64,000 bases of DNA from Bacillus sp. IITD106 (GCF_019459225.1 NZ_JAIAZY010000016.1:21499-85498), one strand, 5' to 3'. Positions 1 to 9,145 are shown, numbered from the stretch's first letter. The notes: generated by a model not told the origin, from the letters alone. Translations and numbers: made by a program.

Positions 1-314
1 TGGGCATAGATTGAAAAATAATCAAATCCTAATTCAGTTAACTTTTCTAATTCAGCTTTTTTGATTACTTCAAACGATCCTCCAGGAACAATCCCTAACA
101 GTCCCGAAAATTGGCTTCTAATTTCACGGAATTCATTTTCATATGATTCTGCATTGCCGAAACTGTTGCCTGAAGCCCAGTGCTCGACATTCACGTGCAT
201 TTTAATTGCATCCGCGCCTGTCTTCATTGCCGCTTTGGCTAGTGTAGGGATATTTTTTGGAATACTTACTGCTAAGGTCATTTTTTGCTCATTTAATAAC
301 GTTTCCAAAGACAA
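1..314 (-). CDS. Partial TIM-barrel-like protein, truncated by window edge
   Basis: An open frame runs off the left edge on the minus strand; about 104 residues are visible. I chose the TTG at 314 as start because an AGAGGTG Shine-Dalgarno sits six bases upstream; a GTG at 323 is in frame but lies within that site. The residues (SIPKNIPTLAKAAMKTGADA, then VPGGSFEVIKKAELEKLTEL) read like beta-alpha units of a TIM barrel, with a Gly-rich loop. I do not recognise the exact family. It follows the sugar-binding protein gene on the same strand, so a role in sugar or sugar-phosphate use is possible but is inference. Confidence 0.55.
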   Translation of the reverse strand, partial: MSLETLLNEQKMTLAVSIPKNIPTLAKAAMKTGADAIKMHVNVEHWASGNSFGNAESYENEFREIRSQFSGLLGIVPGGSFEVIKKAELEKLTELGFDYFSIYA

Positions 315-335
315 TTCATTCACCTCTTATTAAGA

Positions 336-365
336 GGAGGCGGTTAATTTATCACAACCGCCTCC
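336..365 (-). terminator. Hairpin between binding-protein gene and next gene
   Basis: A perfect 10-bp inverted repeat (GGAGGCGGTT/AACCGCCTCC) with a 10-base loop lies just after the binding-protein stop on the minus strand. The run of T after it is weak (TCTTAATAA), so it may be a partial terminator or mRNA-stabilising hairpin. It also sits directly before the Shine-Dalgarno of the next gene. Confidence 0.5.
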
Positions 366-373
366 TTCCCCAT

Positions 374-1669
374 TTACTTCATTAATGGATTAATTTTACC
401 TTCCATACCTTCAAGAATTTCTTTTGGTTCTTTTAATTCACCAAATAATTCATCGAATCCGAATTGAATGGCGTTATCGATTTTTTGCCAGTTGATATGT
501 CCAGATTGCAAGCGAGCATTATCCATTTCGTCTAATACCGCTTTTTGTATGCTTTCTTTTGGCGGATTATTCGGTTGATTAATAAATTCATCAGATGCTA
601 GCACCGACTCACGTGGCGGTACAAAGAACGTCGATGTTGCGGTAATGCCTTACTGGCTCGTAAAGAATTTGAGCAACTCCTTCGCTTCCTCTGGATGCTT
701 CGAATCCTTAAAGATGGAGTATCCTGCTTGCCCTAGCATTGGATACCTACCTTCAGGCCCCTCTGGAAGTGGTGCAATATCAAATTTAAAATCTTCAATT
801 TCCCGTGCTTTTGAAACGTAGCTATATACATCAAAGAACATACCAATTTTCCCAGACTCAAAGCTTACTTGTTCCCCTGCCTTTGGATGCGATTTGTCTG
901 CAAACATCATCCGGTCAAGCATTGTTAACGTCTCTACACCTTGGGGACTATTCCATGTAAATTCAGTTTGTTCTTTATTAAATAAATCTCCGCCATAGCT
1001 CCATGTATGCGATAAAAGCGCAATCCAAGTATTCCAATCACGGAAGAAGTTTGCCCCATACACACCCTGAGCTGAAATAGCCTTTGCTGATTTTTCAAAT
1101 TGCTCCCAATTCCAAGTGCCATCTTTTACATGCTCATTTGGCGTTTTCTCTCCCGCATTTACAAATAAATCTTCGTTATAAAATAGAACCATTGGCGGTG
1201 TCGAGAATGGGATGCCCAGTAATTTCTCATCCTTTTCGAACAATTCTAAAGTAGATGGAAAGAAATCATCCATCTTATAATCGCTGTCATCCTTAAAGGA
1301 AGACACATCTTCTAAAATGTCATTTTCCATAAATTGTGGAACCATACGTTCAGCTACCCAGCCTACATCAGGCAGCTCCTTTCCAGCAGCTAGCACCGTA
1401 ATTTTTTGCTGATAATCTGGAAATGGCACACTTTCCATTTTCACCTTAATATTTGGGTGCTCTTCATTAAATTTCTTGATTAGATCGTTATACACCTCTT
1501 GATGCGCTTCATTTCCCCACATCATAAAAGTTAGTTCTACATTTTTGTCCTTTTTAGGTGCATCTTTTTTATCACCCTCTGACGATGTACCTGCATCCTT
1601 GCCGCTACAGGCAGTTGTAAAAATTAATAACATTACAGCCAGCAAGACTACTAATCTTTTTTTCAGCAT
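374..1669 (-). pseudogene. Sugar ABC transporter substrate-binding lipoprotein, interrupted by in-frame stop
   Basis: This is a family 1 extracellular sugar-binding protein (UgpB/MalE type). The start at 1669 follows a GGAGG site and gives a lipoprotein signal peptide (basic residues, hydrophobic core, lipobox TTAC followed by SG). Typical family stretches follow, such as NVELTFMMWGNEAHQEVYND and ITVLAAGKELPDVGWVAE. Translation stops at a TAA at 650-652 (after FFTSQ). The same frame then continues without any shift (GITATSTFFVPPRESVLASDEF...) to 374, exactly as an intact protein of about 431 residues would. It is therefore a single nonsense change, not a frameshift, and removes about the last 90 residues. 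It lies directly downstream of the YesMN-type pair; no permease genes are visible, though they could lie beyond the left edge. Confidence 0.85.
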
Positions 1670-1699
1670 TTTTCCTCCCCCTTTGAAAAAATTATATAT

Positions 1700-1713
1700 T
1701 GGTTGCGCTTTCA
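1700..1713. promoter_or_regulatory. Possible cre (CcpA) site upstream of binding-protein gene
   Basis: TGGTTGCGCTTTCA resembles the cre consensus TGWNANCGNTNWCA, with two mismatches in the left arm. It lies about 30 bases upstream of the sugar-binding protein start, between it and the response regulator. Catabolite control of a sugar importer would make sense, but the match is imperfect. Confidence 0.35.
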
Positions 1714-1767
1714 AAAAATATCCTCTGCATAAAAGAAAAGGTTCGTTAAACATAGATTTTTTGAAAG

Positions 1768-2469
1768 CTAGAAAAAATTCCGATATTGAATTGGCGTCTT
1801 ACCTACTTCTTGTTTAAATACAGTCATGAAATGCTTCGGGCTTTTATAACCTGATAAATGGGCAACCTCGTACACCTTTAGCTGCGTTTGTCTCAATAAT
1901 TCCTTCGCTCTTTCCAATCGTTGCCCTGTTATGTATTCCGTAAAGGATTGATCAAGCTCCGATTTAAACAATTGCCCGATGTATTGCGGATGTAGGTCGA
2001 CATACTCAGCAATATGCTTCAACGTAATCTCCTTACTTAGATTATCCTGTATATACTGTAGTATTTTTTGAAAATGCCTCGTCGTATCTGTATTATTAAT
2101 TTCAGTTGAGCCGAAAATTCTTGAAATCACCTCTGAAAGCTCGGTTCGGTTAACAGGCTTAAGCAAGTATTCAGATATACCATGCCTTAATGCAGTTCTG
2201 GCATATTCAAAATCACTGTACCCGCTTAAAATAATGATAGGAATATGTGTAGAAATCTGCTTCACCTTCGAAATAAAAGTAAGTCCATCCATGCCACCCA
2301 TTCGAATATCCGTAATGATTAAATCAGGCAGCTCAACCCTTACATAGAACAAGCCCTCCTCCCCACTCTTCGCTTCTACTACTTGAAATCCGCCAAGTAC
2401 ATCCTCTAACAGGACCTTTAAACCTTGTCGAATAATGATCTCATCCTCTACTACCAATACTTGCTTCAA
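1768..2469 (-). CDS. YesN-type response regulator (REC + AraC HTH)
   Basis: The 233-residue protein has an N-terminal receiver domain (VEDE acidic pocket at residues 8-10, phospho-acceptor Asp54 in LIITDIRMGG, conserved Lys in LLKPVN). A C-terminal AraC-type double helix-turn-helix follows (signature VAHLSGYKSPKHFMTVFKQE, ending KTPIQYRNFF). Such regulators are phosphorylated by YesM-type kinases and activate nearby carbohydrate transport genes. The kinase gene overlaps it by 29 bp upstream, and the sugar-binding protein gene follows it, so that gene is the likely target. It is short for the family because the linker between the domains is brief. Confidence 0.93.
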   Translation of the reverse strand: MKQVLVVEDEIIIRQGLKVLLEDVLGGFQVVEAKSGEEGLFYVRVELPDLIITDIRMGGMDGLTFISKVKQISTHIPIIILSGYSDFEYARTALRHGISEYLLKPVNRTELSEVISRIFGSTEINNTDTTRHFQKILQYIQDNLSKEITLKHIAEYVDLHPQYIGQLFKSELDQSFTEYITGQRLERAKELLRQTQLKVYEVAHLSGYKSPKHFMTVFKQEVGKTPIQYRNFF

Positions 2470-4246
2470 AAGACTCTTCCTCCTTTTGCTTCATAGGAAA
2501 TCTCAATATAACGGTAAACCCTTCTCCTTCATCACTATAAAGGTCCATGCCATAGTCGTTCCCATAGAGGAATTTTATCCTCTCATTAATATTGACTAAT
2601 GCAACACCATTTTGCATGTTTGAGGGTAGAAACTTCCTTAATTCCTCAAGCTTATTTTTACATACTCCTTTTCCATTATCAGAAATGAGCACATGCATTT
2701 CCGAATTGATCTCCTTTACACGTAAATGAATCTTCCCTCCATGTCCAGCTATCCCATGAAAGATTGCGTTTTCAACTAATGGCTGCAAAATGATTTTTGG
2801 AATGGATACTCGGAGTAAATGAGGATCAACATCTTCCTCATACTGCAGGCTGTCTCCCATCCTCATTTGTTGAATCATAATATAGGAGCGGATAAATGAT
2901 AGCTCCTCCTCCAAGGATACTATTTTCGATGATTGATCAATCGTATACCTTAATAGTTTTCCAAGCGAGGTCACCATATCCGATACATCCAAATTCCCCT
3001 GCGTAATCGCAAGCATATTAATAGATTCCAACGTATTATAAAGAAAATGCGGATTCATTTGACTTTGAAGAGCCCTAATTTCAGCATCCTTCTCTCGCAA
3101 GCTTGTCTCATATACCTCGGTTACGAGTCTTTCAATTTCGTCAACCATATGATTGAACCCTTGACTAAGCTGACCGATTTCATCTTGATGATCACTTTGT
3201 ACTCTTTTTGAAAAATCCCCTTTTCGAACCTCTGCCATCGCCTTTTGCAGCTTATGAATTGAACTAACTAAAGGCTTGGATAAAATAAAGCCCAAAATAA
3301 ATGAGATGAAAACCCCTAGCAAGACGACGAATAGAAGTAAAACCCGCAACTGGTTCACTTCACTTAATATGGCATCAAAGGGTGTCAGCATAATCACCTT
3401 TGCTCCTGAATAACCGGACACATTATGAACCATCATGTACGGCTTGCCGTCAATTGTCGTGTTAAAATACGAATTACCTTCTTTATATTTTTGTTGAAAA
3501 ATAACGGATTGAAGCAGCTTCGTTTCGTGCATGTTCGGATAAATAAGCTGATTCTTATCATCTAAAATAAAAATATTGCTATCCGTGCTAATAAAATCCT
3601 CAAACAACTCCTGTTTTACATCTAGCTTAATCATTCCAAGATGCTTATTCGTTGAGGGCTCTCGAATTAATCTCGCAACCGAAAAAACCTCCGTATCCTT
3701 ATTCAAATAATAACTCGGCCTATGAAGAGGAAGCAGCACCCATTCCCCATCAGCCTCCCTAATCTGCGAAATCTCATTACTATTTAAATCGAGCAGCTTT
3801 AACCAAACGGTTTGCGAATCTAAATTACTAAAAATTGTGCCATCATTTGCCATAATATGAATGCCCTTAATTTCATTGCGTCCATGAATAAGACTAGAAA
3901 TATACCTCCACATTTCAACCCTTTCCTCAGCAGGAGGAAAAGTAGCAGACGTTACAGGATATTGATGATTATTTAAAATACCCAATACCTTTTGGTCATA
4001 CAAGGGAGAAAGTGAAATAATCTGCATTTCTTTTAAATAACGATCAAAGTTATGACTGATCTGGGCAACAAGCTGGACCTGATAATCCTTTGCATCCCGC
4101 TGGCTGGCCCCGGAAAAATGATAATATGTAATACCGCCAAGTATCATGGCAGTTAAGACAATCAAAAGTGAAAACACCAGAATAAGCTTAAAACGGTATG
4201 GCAAGGATAAGAGCTTGGAATGTAAGGCTCGTATATTCATAGGCAT
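2441..4246 (-). CDS. YesM-type sensor histidine kinase
   Basis: The 601-residue membrane sensor kinase has a first transmembrane segment near residues 19-44, a large extracytoplasmic sensor domain, and a second transmembrane segment near 300-325. A HAMP region follows (KPLVSSIHKLQKAMAEVRKG). The His_kinase (LytS/YesM) domain carries the phospho-acceptor in QMNPHFLYNTLESINMLA, and the protein ends with a HATPase domain (N box LVENAIFHGI, DNGKGV). Partner regulator and kinase are translationally coupled. The usual role in this family is sensing oligosaccharides or sugars outside the cell; the ligand cannot be read from the sequence. Confidence 0.94.
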   Translation of the reverse strand: MPMNIRALHSKLLSLPYRFKLILVFSLLIVLTAMILGGITYYHFSGASQRDAKDYQVQLVAQISHNFDRYLKEMQIISLSPLYDQKVLGILNNHQYPVTSATFPPAEERVEMWRYISSLIHGRNEIKGIHIMANDGTIFSNLDSQTVWLKLLDLNSNEISQIREADGEWVLLPLHRPSYYLNKDTEVFSVARLIREPSTNKHLGMIKLDVKQELFEDFISTDSNIFILDDKNQLIYPNMHETKLLQSVIFQQKYKEGNSYFNTTIDGKPYMMVHNVSGYSGAKVIMLTPFDAILSEVNQLRVLLLFVVLLGVFISFILGFILSKPLVSSIHKLQKAMAEVRKGDFSKRVQSDHQDEIGQLSQGFNHMVDEIERLVTEVYETSLREKDAEIRALQSQMNPHFLYNTLESINMLAITQGNLDVSDMVTSLGKLLRYTIDQSSKIVSLEEELSFIRSYIMIQQMRMGDSLQYEEDVDPHLLRVSIPKIILQPLVENAIFHGIAGHGGKIHLRVKEINSEMHVLISDNGKGVCKNKLEELRKFLPSNMQNGVALVNINERIKFLYGNDYGMDLYSDEGEGFTVILRFPMKQKEEESFEASIGSRG

Positions 4247-4501
4247 TTCCTCTCTCTCGGTTAAGTAAGGTCACCCTATCATCATAAACTAATTTTGAAA
4301 GGTATAACACCGTACTAAAAAACCTTATCTACACATAAATAATAGGGGTCGACATTACTAGTGTTATTATGTATTGCTGTCAATTTATTTTTTACGTAAG
4401 TTAGTTAACAAAAGTATACCTAGGCAAAAAGTTTTCACTACTTACTTTTTTCATAGTTGTCTTATACAATGAAAGGGATTACTTGATGAGGAGGAATAAC
4501 T

Positions 4502-5332
4502 TTGGCTATTCAAAATATCAAGGACTATACAGTTTTAAACAATGGAGTACATATGCCTTGGCTCGGACTTGGTGTCTTTCAGGTAGAGGACGGCGACGAA
4601 GTCATTAATTCCGTTCAATATGCGTTAGAGGCAGGCTATCGTTCGATTGATACAGCAGCTGGCTATCGGAATGAAGCAGGGGTTGGCACCGCAATCAAGC
4701 AAAGCGGAATCGCACGTGAGGAACTGTTTATCACAACAAAGCTAGCAAACTCCGATCAAGGATACGAATCTACTCTTCGCGCTTTTGAAGAGAGTCGCCA
4801 GAAGCTAGGTCTTGATTACATCGACCTTTATTTAATTCATTGGCCAGGTAAAACAAAGTTTGTAGAAACGTGGAAGGCTTTTGAAAAGCTGCAGAAAGAC
4901 GGATATATTCGCGCAATTGGCGTAAGTAACTTTAATATTCATCATCTGGAAACTCTTAAACAAAGCAGCGATGTTATTCCTGCAGTAAACCAAGTAGAAT
5001 TTCATCCTTTGCTCAATCAGCAGGAACTTCGTCAATATTGCAAAAATGCGGGTATCCAGTTGGAAGCTTGGACTCCAATTATGAAAGGAAATCTTGATCT
5101 GCCACAACTTACGGAGTTAGCTGAAAAACACGAAAAAACGCCAGCTCAAATCGTTCTGCGCTGGGATCTTCAGCATGGAGTTGTCACGATACCTAAATCA
5201 GTCCACAAAGAGAGAATCCAAGAAAATGCTAATATTTTTGACTTCACCCTATCAGATGAAGATATGAAAGTAATTGATCAAATGAATAAAGACTACCGAT
5301 TCGGGTCGGATCCGGATGAAGTAATTTTTTAG
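4502..5332 (+). CDS. yvgN: Aldo/keto reductase, YvgN (methylglyoxal reductase) type
   Basis: The 276-residue NADPH-dependent aldo-keto reductase closely resembles Bacillus subtilis YvgN in length and in stretches such as LDYIDLYLIHWPGK and LRWDLQHGVVTIPKS. The catalytic tetrad is present: Asp50, Tyr55, Lys80 and His113. It reduces glyoxal, methylglyoxal and other reactive aldehydes in the cytosol. The start is TTG at 4502, placed seven bases after GAGGAGG; no upstream ATG fits. A divergent HxlR-type regulator and two further oxidoreductases follow, suggesting a carbonyl-stress cluster. A terminator directly follows the gene. Confidence 0.92.
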   Translation: MAIQNIKDYTVLNNGVHMPWLGLGVFQVEDGDEVINSVQYALEAGYRSIDTAAGYRNEAGVGTAIKQSGIAREELFITTKLANSDQGYESTLRAFEESRQKLGLDYIDLYLIHWPGKTKFVETWKAFEKLQKDGYIRAIGVSNFNIHHLETLKQSSDVIPAVNQVEFHPLLNQQELRQYCKNAGIQLEAWTPIMKGNLDLPQLTELAEKHEKTPAQIVLRWDLQHGVVTIPKSVHKERIQENANIFDFTLSDEDMKVIDQMNKDYRFGSDPDEVIF

Positions 5333-5350
5333 AAATATAATGATGTAATA

Positions 5351-5378
5351 GGAACTCGATGTCAGAACATCGAGTTCC
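5351..5378. terminator. Bidirectional intrinsic terminator
   Basis: A 12-bp perfect stem (GGAACTCGATGT/ACATCGAGTTCC) with a 4-base loop is followed by TATTCTATTT. It lies between the convergent aldo-keto reductase and HxlR genes and can serve both. Confidence 0.75.
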
Positions 5379-5428
5379 TATTCTATTTATTTCCCTCAAC
5401 TTCCGTTAGCACAGTTACGAATAATGAA

Positions 5429-5752
5429 CTACGCACACTGAGATCCCCAAATCTTCATTTCTTTTAATATTTTATGTAAAGCTTGTCCCTTTTCTGTTAA
5501 AGAATATTCAACCGTAACCGGAACGGTAGGCGTAACTTTTCGTATGACTACTTCGTTTTCTTCTAAGTGACGAAGCGTATCAGTTAATGCCTTTGGACTA
5601 ATTTTCGGTATCGATTTTTGAATTTCTCCGAACCGTTTTGTTCCTTCAAAAAGTTGCTTTAATATAAGAAAAGACCACTTTCCGCCAATAACATTCAAAG
5701 CCTTTTCAATCGAGCATTCAATGACCAATTCTTCCTTTACCTCTTGCATCAT
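5429..5752 (-). CDS. HxlR-family transcriptional regulator (YodB-like, two cysteines)
   Basis: The 107-residue winged-helix protein of the HxlR family has the typical start (CSIEKALNVIGGKWSFLILK), recognition helix SPKALTDTLRHLEENEVV and wing VTVEYSLTEKGQAL. It has one cysteine near the N-terminus (Cys13) and one near the C-terminus (Cys106). That layout recalls YodB of B. subtilis, where an N-terminal and a C-terminal cysteine form an intersubunit disulfide with quinones or electrophiles. A perfect palindrome lies just upstream. It probably represses itself and the neighbouring aldehyde-reducing genes; this target set is inference. Confidence 0.88.
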   Translation of the reverse strand: MMQEVKEELVIECSIEKALNVIGGKWSFLILKQLFEGTKRFGEIQKSIPKISPKALTDTLRHLEENEVVIRKVTPTVPVTVEYSLTEKGQALHKILKEMKIWGSQCA

Positions 5753-5778
5753 TCCGTCCTCCTTTAAAGCAAATAGTA

Positions 5779-5795
5779 ACTATAAATATTATAGT
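5779..5795. promoter_or_regulatory. Palindromic operator upstream of HxlR gene
   Basis: ACTATAA-ATA-TTATAGT is a perfect 7-3-7 palindrome, about 27 bases upstream of the HxlR-type start and 118 bases upstream of the divergent epimerase gene. YodB-type operators also contain TACTAT/ATAGTA half sites, so this is the likely binding site controlling both directions. Confidence 0.6.
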
Positions 5796-5912
5796 AAATA
5801 ACCTATTTTTAATTATATCAAAAAATTTTCACTACTTGTATAAATGATTATGAACACATATACTTCGAAGTGAGTAAGCGTTTTATTACACCCAAGTAGA
5901 GAGGTGATTAAC

Positions 5913-6770
5913 ATGCCAAAGGTTGTCATTACAGGTGGAAGTGGTCTATTAGGACCTTCTGTCATAAAAGAATTTTTACATCATGGCTATGAAGTTGTGA
6001 ATGCAGATGCAAAGAAGCCCAAAGAGGAGCTCTGTCCAACTGTCATTACAGACTTAACGAATCTTGGAGAGGTGCACGGGGTTTTAGTTGGAGCAGATGC
6101 GGTTGTACATCTTGCTGCTATTCCAGTTGCTTATTCCCATCCAAATGAAGTGACATTCCAAAATAATGTAATGTCCACTTATAACATTTTGGAAGCAGCC
6201 GGGAATCTTGGCATTAAAAAAGCCGTTATTACTTCAAGTGAGTCTTCTTACGGCATTGTTTTCTCAAGGAATTCATTAGAGCCGAAATATGTGCCGATCG
6301 ACGAGGAACATCCGCAATTGCCTGAGGATAGTTATGGATTATCCAAAATCGTGAATGAACAAACGGCAGATATGATTCATCGCAGAACGGGAATGCAAGT
6401 CGTTTCTATGCGTCTCGGAAATGTCATCACACCTGAGATGTATTCTAATTTCCCAAGCTTTATTCATCATCCAGAGCAACGGAAAACGATAATGTGGAGC
6501 TATATTGATTCAAGGGATGCCGCAACCGCATATCGACTTGCAGTGGAAGCGGATGGACTTGGATCTGTCGCATTAAATATCGCAAATGATGAAACTAGTA
6601 TGGATATCGAAAGCAAACAGTTGATGGAGCAAGTATATCCAAATGTGAAAGAGTTCAAGAAAGAGCTAACTGGTTTTGAAACACTTTTTAGTAATGAAAA
6701 AGCTAAAAAACTATTAAATTGGCAACCAGTTCATGTGTGGAGAAATTATGTTGAAGTCTCTAAATCTTAA
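5913..6770 (+). CDS. NAD(P)-dependent epimerase/dehydratase (extended SDR)
   Basis: The 285-residue protein starts at ATG 5913, six bases after an AGAGGTG site (an in-frame GTG at 5904 is part of that site). It has the SDR nucleotide-binding motif GGSGLLG at residues 8-14, an Asp in VVNADA that would bind the adenosine ribose, and the active-site YGLSK (Tyr and Lys) after SSESSYG. The extended-SDR fold is clear; the substrate is probably a sugar, nucleotide sugar or uronate. It is followed 29 bases later by a Gpr-type aldo-keto reductase on the same strand, so the two probably form an operon. Confidence 0.88.
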   Translation: MPKVVITGGSGLLGPSVIKEFLHHGYEVVNADAKKPKEELCPTVITDLTNLGEVHGVLVGADAVVHLAAIPVAYSHPNEVTFQNNVMSTYNILEAAGNLGIKKAVITSSESSYGIVFSRNSLEPKYVPIDEEHPQLPEDSYGLSKIVNEQTADMIHRRTGMQVVSMRLGNVITPEMYSNFPSFIHHPEQRKTIMWSYIDSRDAATAYRLAVEADGLGSVALNIANDETSMDIESKQLMEQVYPNVKEFKKELTGFETLFSNEKAKKLLNWQPVHVWRNYVEVSKS

Positions 6771-6799
6771 CCTAAATATATATAAGGGAGAATTAAATA

Positions 6800-7786
6800 A
6801 TGGTATATGTAGCAGATGATAAAAGATATGACTCGATGAAATACAATCGCACAGGAAATTCAGGACTTTTGCTTCCAGCGATTTCACTAGGTCTATGGCA
6901 TAACTTTGGTGGTGTAGATACATATGAAAATGGCCGCGCAATGTTAAGAAGAGCCTTTGATTTAGGAATTACACATTTTGACCTTGCTAACAATTACGGT
7001 CCTCCAGCAGGATCAGCAGAAACGATGTTTGGTCAAATGCTGGCGACAGATTTTAAACCCTATCGCGATGAAATGGTCATTTCTACAAAAGCGGGCTACT
7101 GGATGTGGAATGGTCCATATGGCGAATGGGGTTCCAAAAAATACTTGATTGCTAGTCTTGATCAAAGCTTGAAACGCATGGGATTAGACTATGTTGATAT
7201 TTTCTATTCCCACCGTCCAGATCCAAATACTCCTTTGGAAGAAACAATGGGTGCTCTTGACCAAATCGTTCGCCAAGGTAAGGCCCTATACGTGGGAATT
7301 TCAAGCTACTCACCTGAACAAACTGCAGAAGCTGTGAGAATTTTAAATGATTTAGGAACACCATTGTTAATCCATCAACCAAGCTACTCAATGCTAAATC
7401 GCTGGATTGAAGATGGATTACAAGATGTCCTTGATGAAAACGGAGTAGGGTCGATTGCCTTCTGTCCATTACAACAAGGCTTGTTAACAAATAAATATTT
7501 AGGTGGAATTCCTAAGGATTCACGTGCTGCAAGTTCAACGGGTGCACTTAAAGAGGATCAAGTTACTGAAGAAGTTATTCAAAAGGTTCGTCAACTAAAT
7601 GACCTAGCCGCTGAAAGAGGACAAACACTAGCGCAAATGTCCCTAGCATGGGTGCTTCGCGGTGGACGAGTGACATCAGCTCTTATCGGTGCTAGTCGCG
7701 TTAGTCAAATTGAGGATAATGTTGCCGCATTAAATAATTTAGAATTCAGTGAAGAAGAATTAGCTAAAATTGATGATATTTTATAA
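6800..7786 (+). CDS. Aldo/keto reductase, YghZ/Gpr (L-glyceraldehyde 3-phosphate reductase) type
   Basis: The 328-residue protein belongs to the YghZ/Kv-beta branch of aldo-keto reductases. It shows the family marks LGLWHNFGG, FDLANNYGPPAGSAE (catalytic Asp and Tyr), STKAGYWMWNGPYG (Lys) and YSHRPDPNTPLEET (His), and a C-terminal cofactor region SALIGASRVSQIEDNV. E. coli YghZ (Gpr) reduces L-glyceraldehyde 3-phosphate and methylglyoxal with NADPH; the length is similar. It is downstream of and probably cotranscribed with the epimerase, and ends at a good terminator. Confidence 0.92.
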   Translation: MVYVADDKRYDSMKYNRTGNSGLLLPAISLGLWHNFGGVDTYENGRAMLRRAFDLGITHFDLANNYGPPAGSAETMFGQMLATDFKPYRDEMVISTKAGYWMWNGPYGEWGSKKYLIASLDQSLKRMGLDYVDIFYSHRPDPNTPLEETMGALDQIVRQGKALYVGISSYSPEQTAEAVRILNDLGTPLLIHQPSYSMLNRWIEDGLQDVLDENGVGSIAFCPLQQGLLTNKYLGGIPKDSRAASSTGALKEDQVTEEVIQKVRQLNDLAAERGQTLAQMSLAWVLRGGRVTSALIGASRVSQIEDNVAALNNLEFSEEELAKIDDIL

Positions 7787-7805
7787 GGTTAATAGTAAAA
7801 AAATT

Positions 7806-7836
7806 CTTCGAGTGATAGCCGCTCGAAGGATTTTTT
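7806..7836 (+). terminator. Intrinsic terminator after Gpr-type gene
   Basis: Stem CTTCGAG/CTCGAAG (extended by flanking pairs) is followed by a run of six T, 20 bases after the stop codon. Confidence 0.8.
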
Positions 7837-7839
7837 CTT

Positions 7840-9012
7840 TCATTTGATTTTCACAACTAAATCAAGTAAATGATTATTACGGACAGGAAATTTCGCCTTT
7901 ATTTTAAGACTCTCACTATCTAATACGATTATATGATTCTTCTTTTTTGTATTACTCATTTCTTTTACATAAATTTCTTTCTCTTCTACGTTCTGATATA
8001 GAGGTTCATACCATCTGTCTGTGTTGGAAAAGTCTTTATTAAATAATTCAAATACAGGCTCATCATTTAAATGAAAAACACCCAATGAATACTTATCATT
8101 TCCATCGTTTAAACAATATAAAATTCTATCCTCATCCAGAGCTAATTGTCTGTTTCCGGATGTATCATAATCATCTTGCCTAGGTAAATGTTTAAAAGGC
8201 TCATATATTTTAAACTGAAAATCTTGGTCATAAACATACATCTTTCCATTATCGCCCATTATATAGGCATAATCTGTTGTTGAAAAAAGAGGGATAAGAG
8301 AAATATTATCGGTTCCAAATGTTTCGTATTTAATAGATTCATTATGTAAGTCTGCAACTGCAAGGCCATGATATTCGTATTCATCATCTTCCACTATCCC
8401 TAGTGTCCCATATAAAACCTTTCCATTAAAGTCTAAGAGCGGCGAAGAATGTGGTGAGCGAAGATAATCCGTTTCTAAGCTTTGTTGTGTAGTGACGTTT
8501 GAAATTGAAGAATAGAAGCCTTGATTACCCGTTTTATGTGATGCTAGAGTCTGAAAAACAACGTCATCTCCATAGTGCCTAATATGGTCCATTCCAACCT
8601 TATAATCAAAATAACCTAGATTCACTTTTTTAAATCTATTTTGTTGAATATCATAAGTAAAATAATATTCCCCGCCTATACCACCAAAAAAGGAAATATA
8701 TAATTGATTGATGTCATTTGGCTTTTGGTGTGAAATCATTCTTCCAAAATCATCATCAAAAATTCTGTACTGTTTTACGACTTCTCCAGTATTTGTCACT
8801 TCTTTTACTAATGTAAATTCCTGAGAAAACCGATAATCCGCAGGATAAAAAAGAAGATAATGACCTTCGCTTTCTAATGTCTCTGGTGAGAACTGTTCAA
8901 TGCCATTTACACGAATATACTTAACTTTGCTTTGCCATTGGGTCAAAGGAACCATAAACAAAAATAAAAATGCAGAAAAAATAATTCTATACAACCATAT
9001 TTTTTTATTCAT
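7840..9012 (-). CDS. Hypothetical membrane-anchored exported protein
   Basis: I do not recognise this 390-residue protein. The start at 9012 follows GGAGG with five bases spacing; an earlier in-frame codon at 9057 has no site. Residues 4-22 (IWLYRIIFSAFLFLFMVPL) form a single hydrophobic segment after MNKK, so it is a signal anchor or uncleaved signal peptide. The rest is hydrophilic, rich in Tyr, Asp and Phe, with repeated beta-strand-like stretches (HYLLFYPADY, QLYISFFGGIGGEYYFTYD, DYAYIMGDNGKMYVYD). These suggest a beta-propeller-like sensor or binding domain outside the membrane. It is a stand-alone gene with its 3' end close to the convergent Gpr terminator. Confidence 0.75.
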   Translation of the reverse strand: MNKKIWLYRIIFSAFLFLFMVPLTQWQSKVKYIRVNGIEQFSPETLESEGHYLLFYPADYRFSQEFTLVKEVTNTGEVVKQYRIFDDDFGRMISHQKPNDINQLYISFFGGIGGEYYFTYDIQQNRFKKVNLGYFDYKVGMDHIRHYGDDVVFQTLASHKTGNQGFYSSISNVTTQQSLETDYLRSPHSSPLLDFNGKVLYGTLGIVEDDEYEYHGLAVADLHNESIKYETFGTDNISLIPLFSTTDYAYIMGDNGKMYVYDQDFQFKIYEPFKHLPRQDDYDTSGNRQLALDEDRILYCLNDGNDKYSLGVFHLNDEPVFELFNKDFSNTDRWYEPLYQNVEEKEIYVKEMSNTKKKNHIIVLDSESLKIKAKFPVRNNHLLDLVVKIK

Positions 9013-9100
9013 TATTTCCTCCGAGACTTTGTTGGAAAAAGTTTTATTATATACCAATTATATACAATCGATGATTTAAAGTCCGCACTATTTCCACAAT

Positions 9101-9138
9101 AAAAAAGCCCCACAAGGTTGAATATCTCCTTGCAGGGC
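9101..9138 (-). terminator. Intrinsic terminator after RND gene
   Basis: On the minus strand a GCCCTGCAAGG/CCTTGTGGGGC stem is followed by TTTTTTATT, eight bases after the RND stop codon. Confidence 0.85.
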
Positions 9139-9145
9139 ATTTCTA

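Noticed and set aside
374..650. Programmed readthrough or selenocysteine at the TAA of the sugar-binding protein gene
   Set aside because: The codon is TAA, no recoding structure is apparent, and the family has no known readthrough; a plain nonsense change is simpler.
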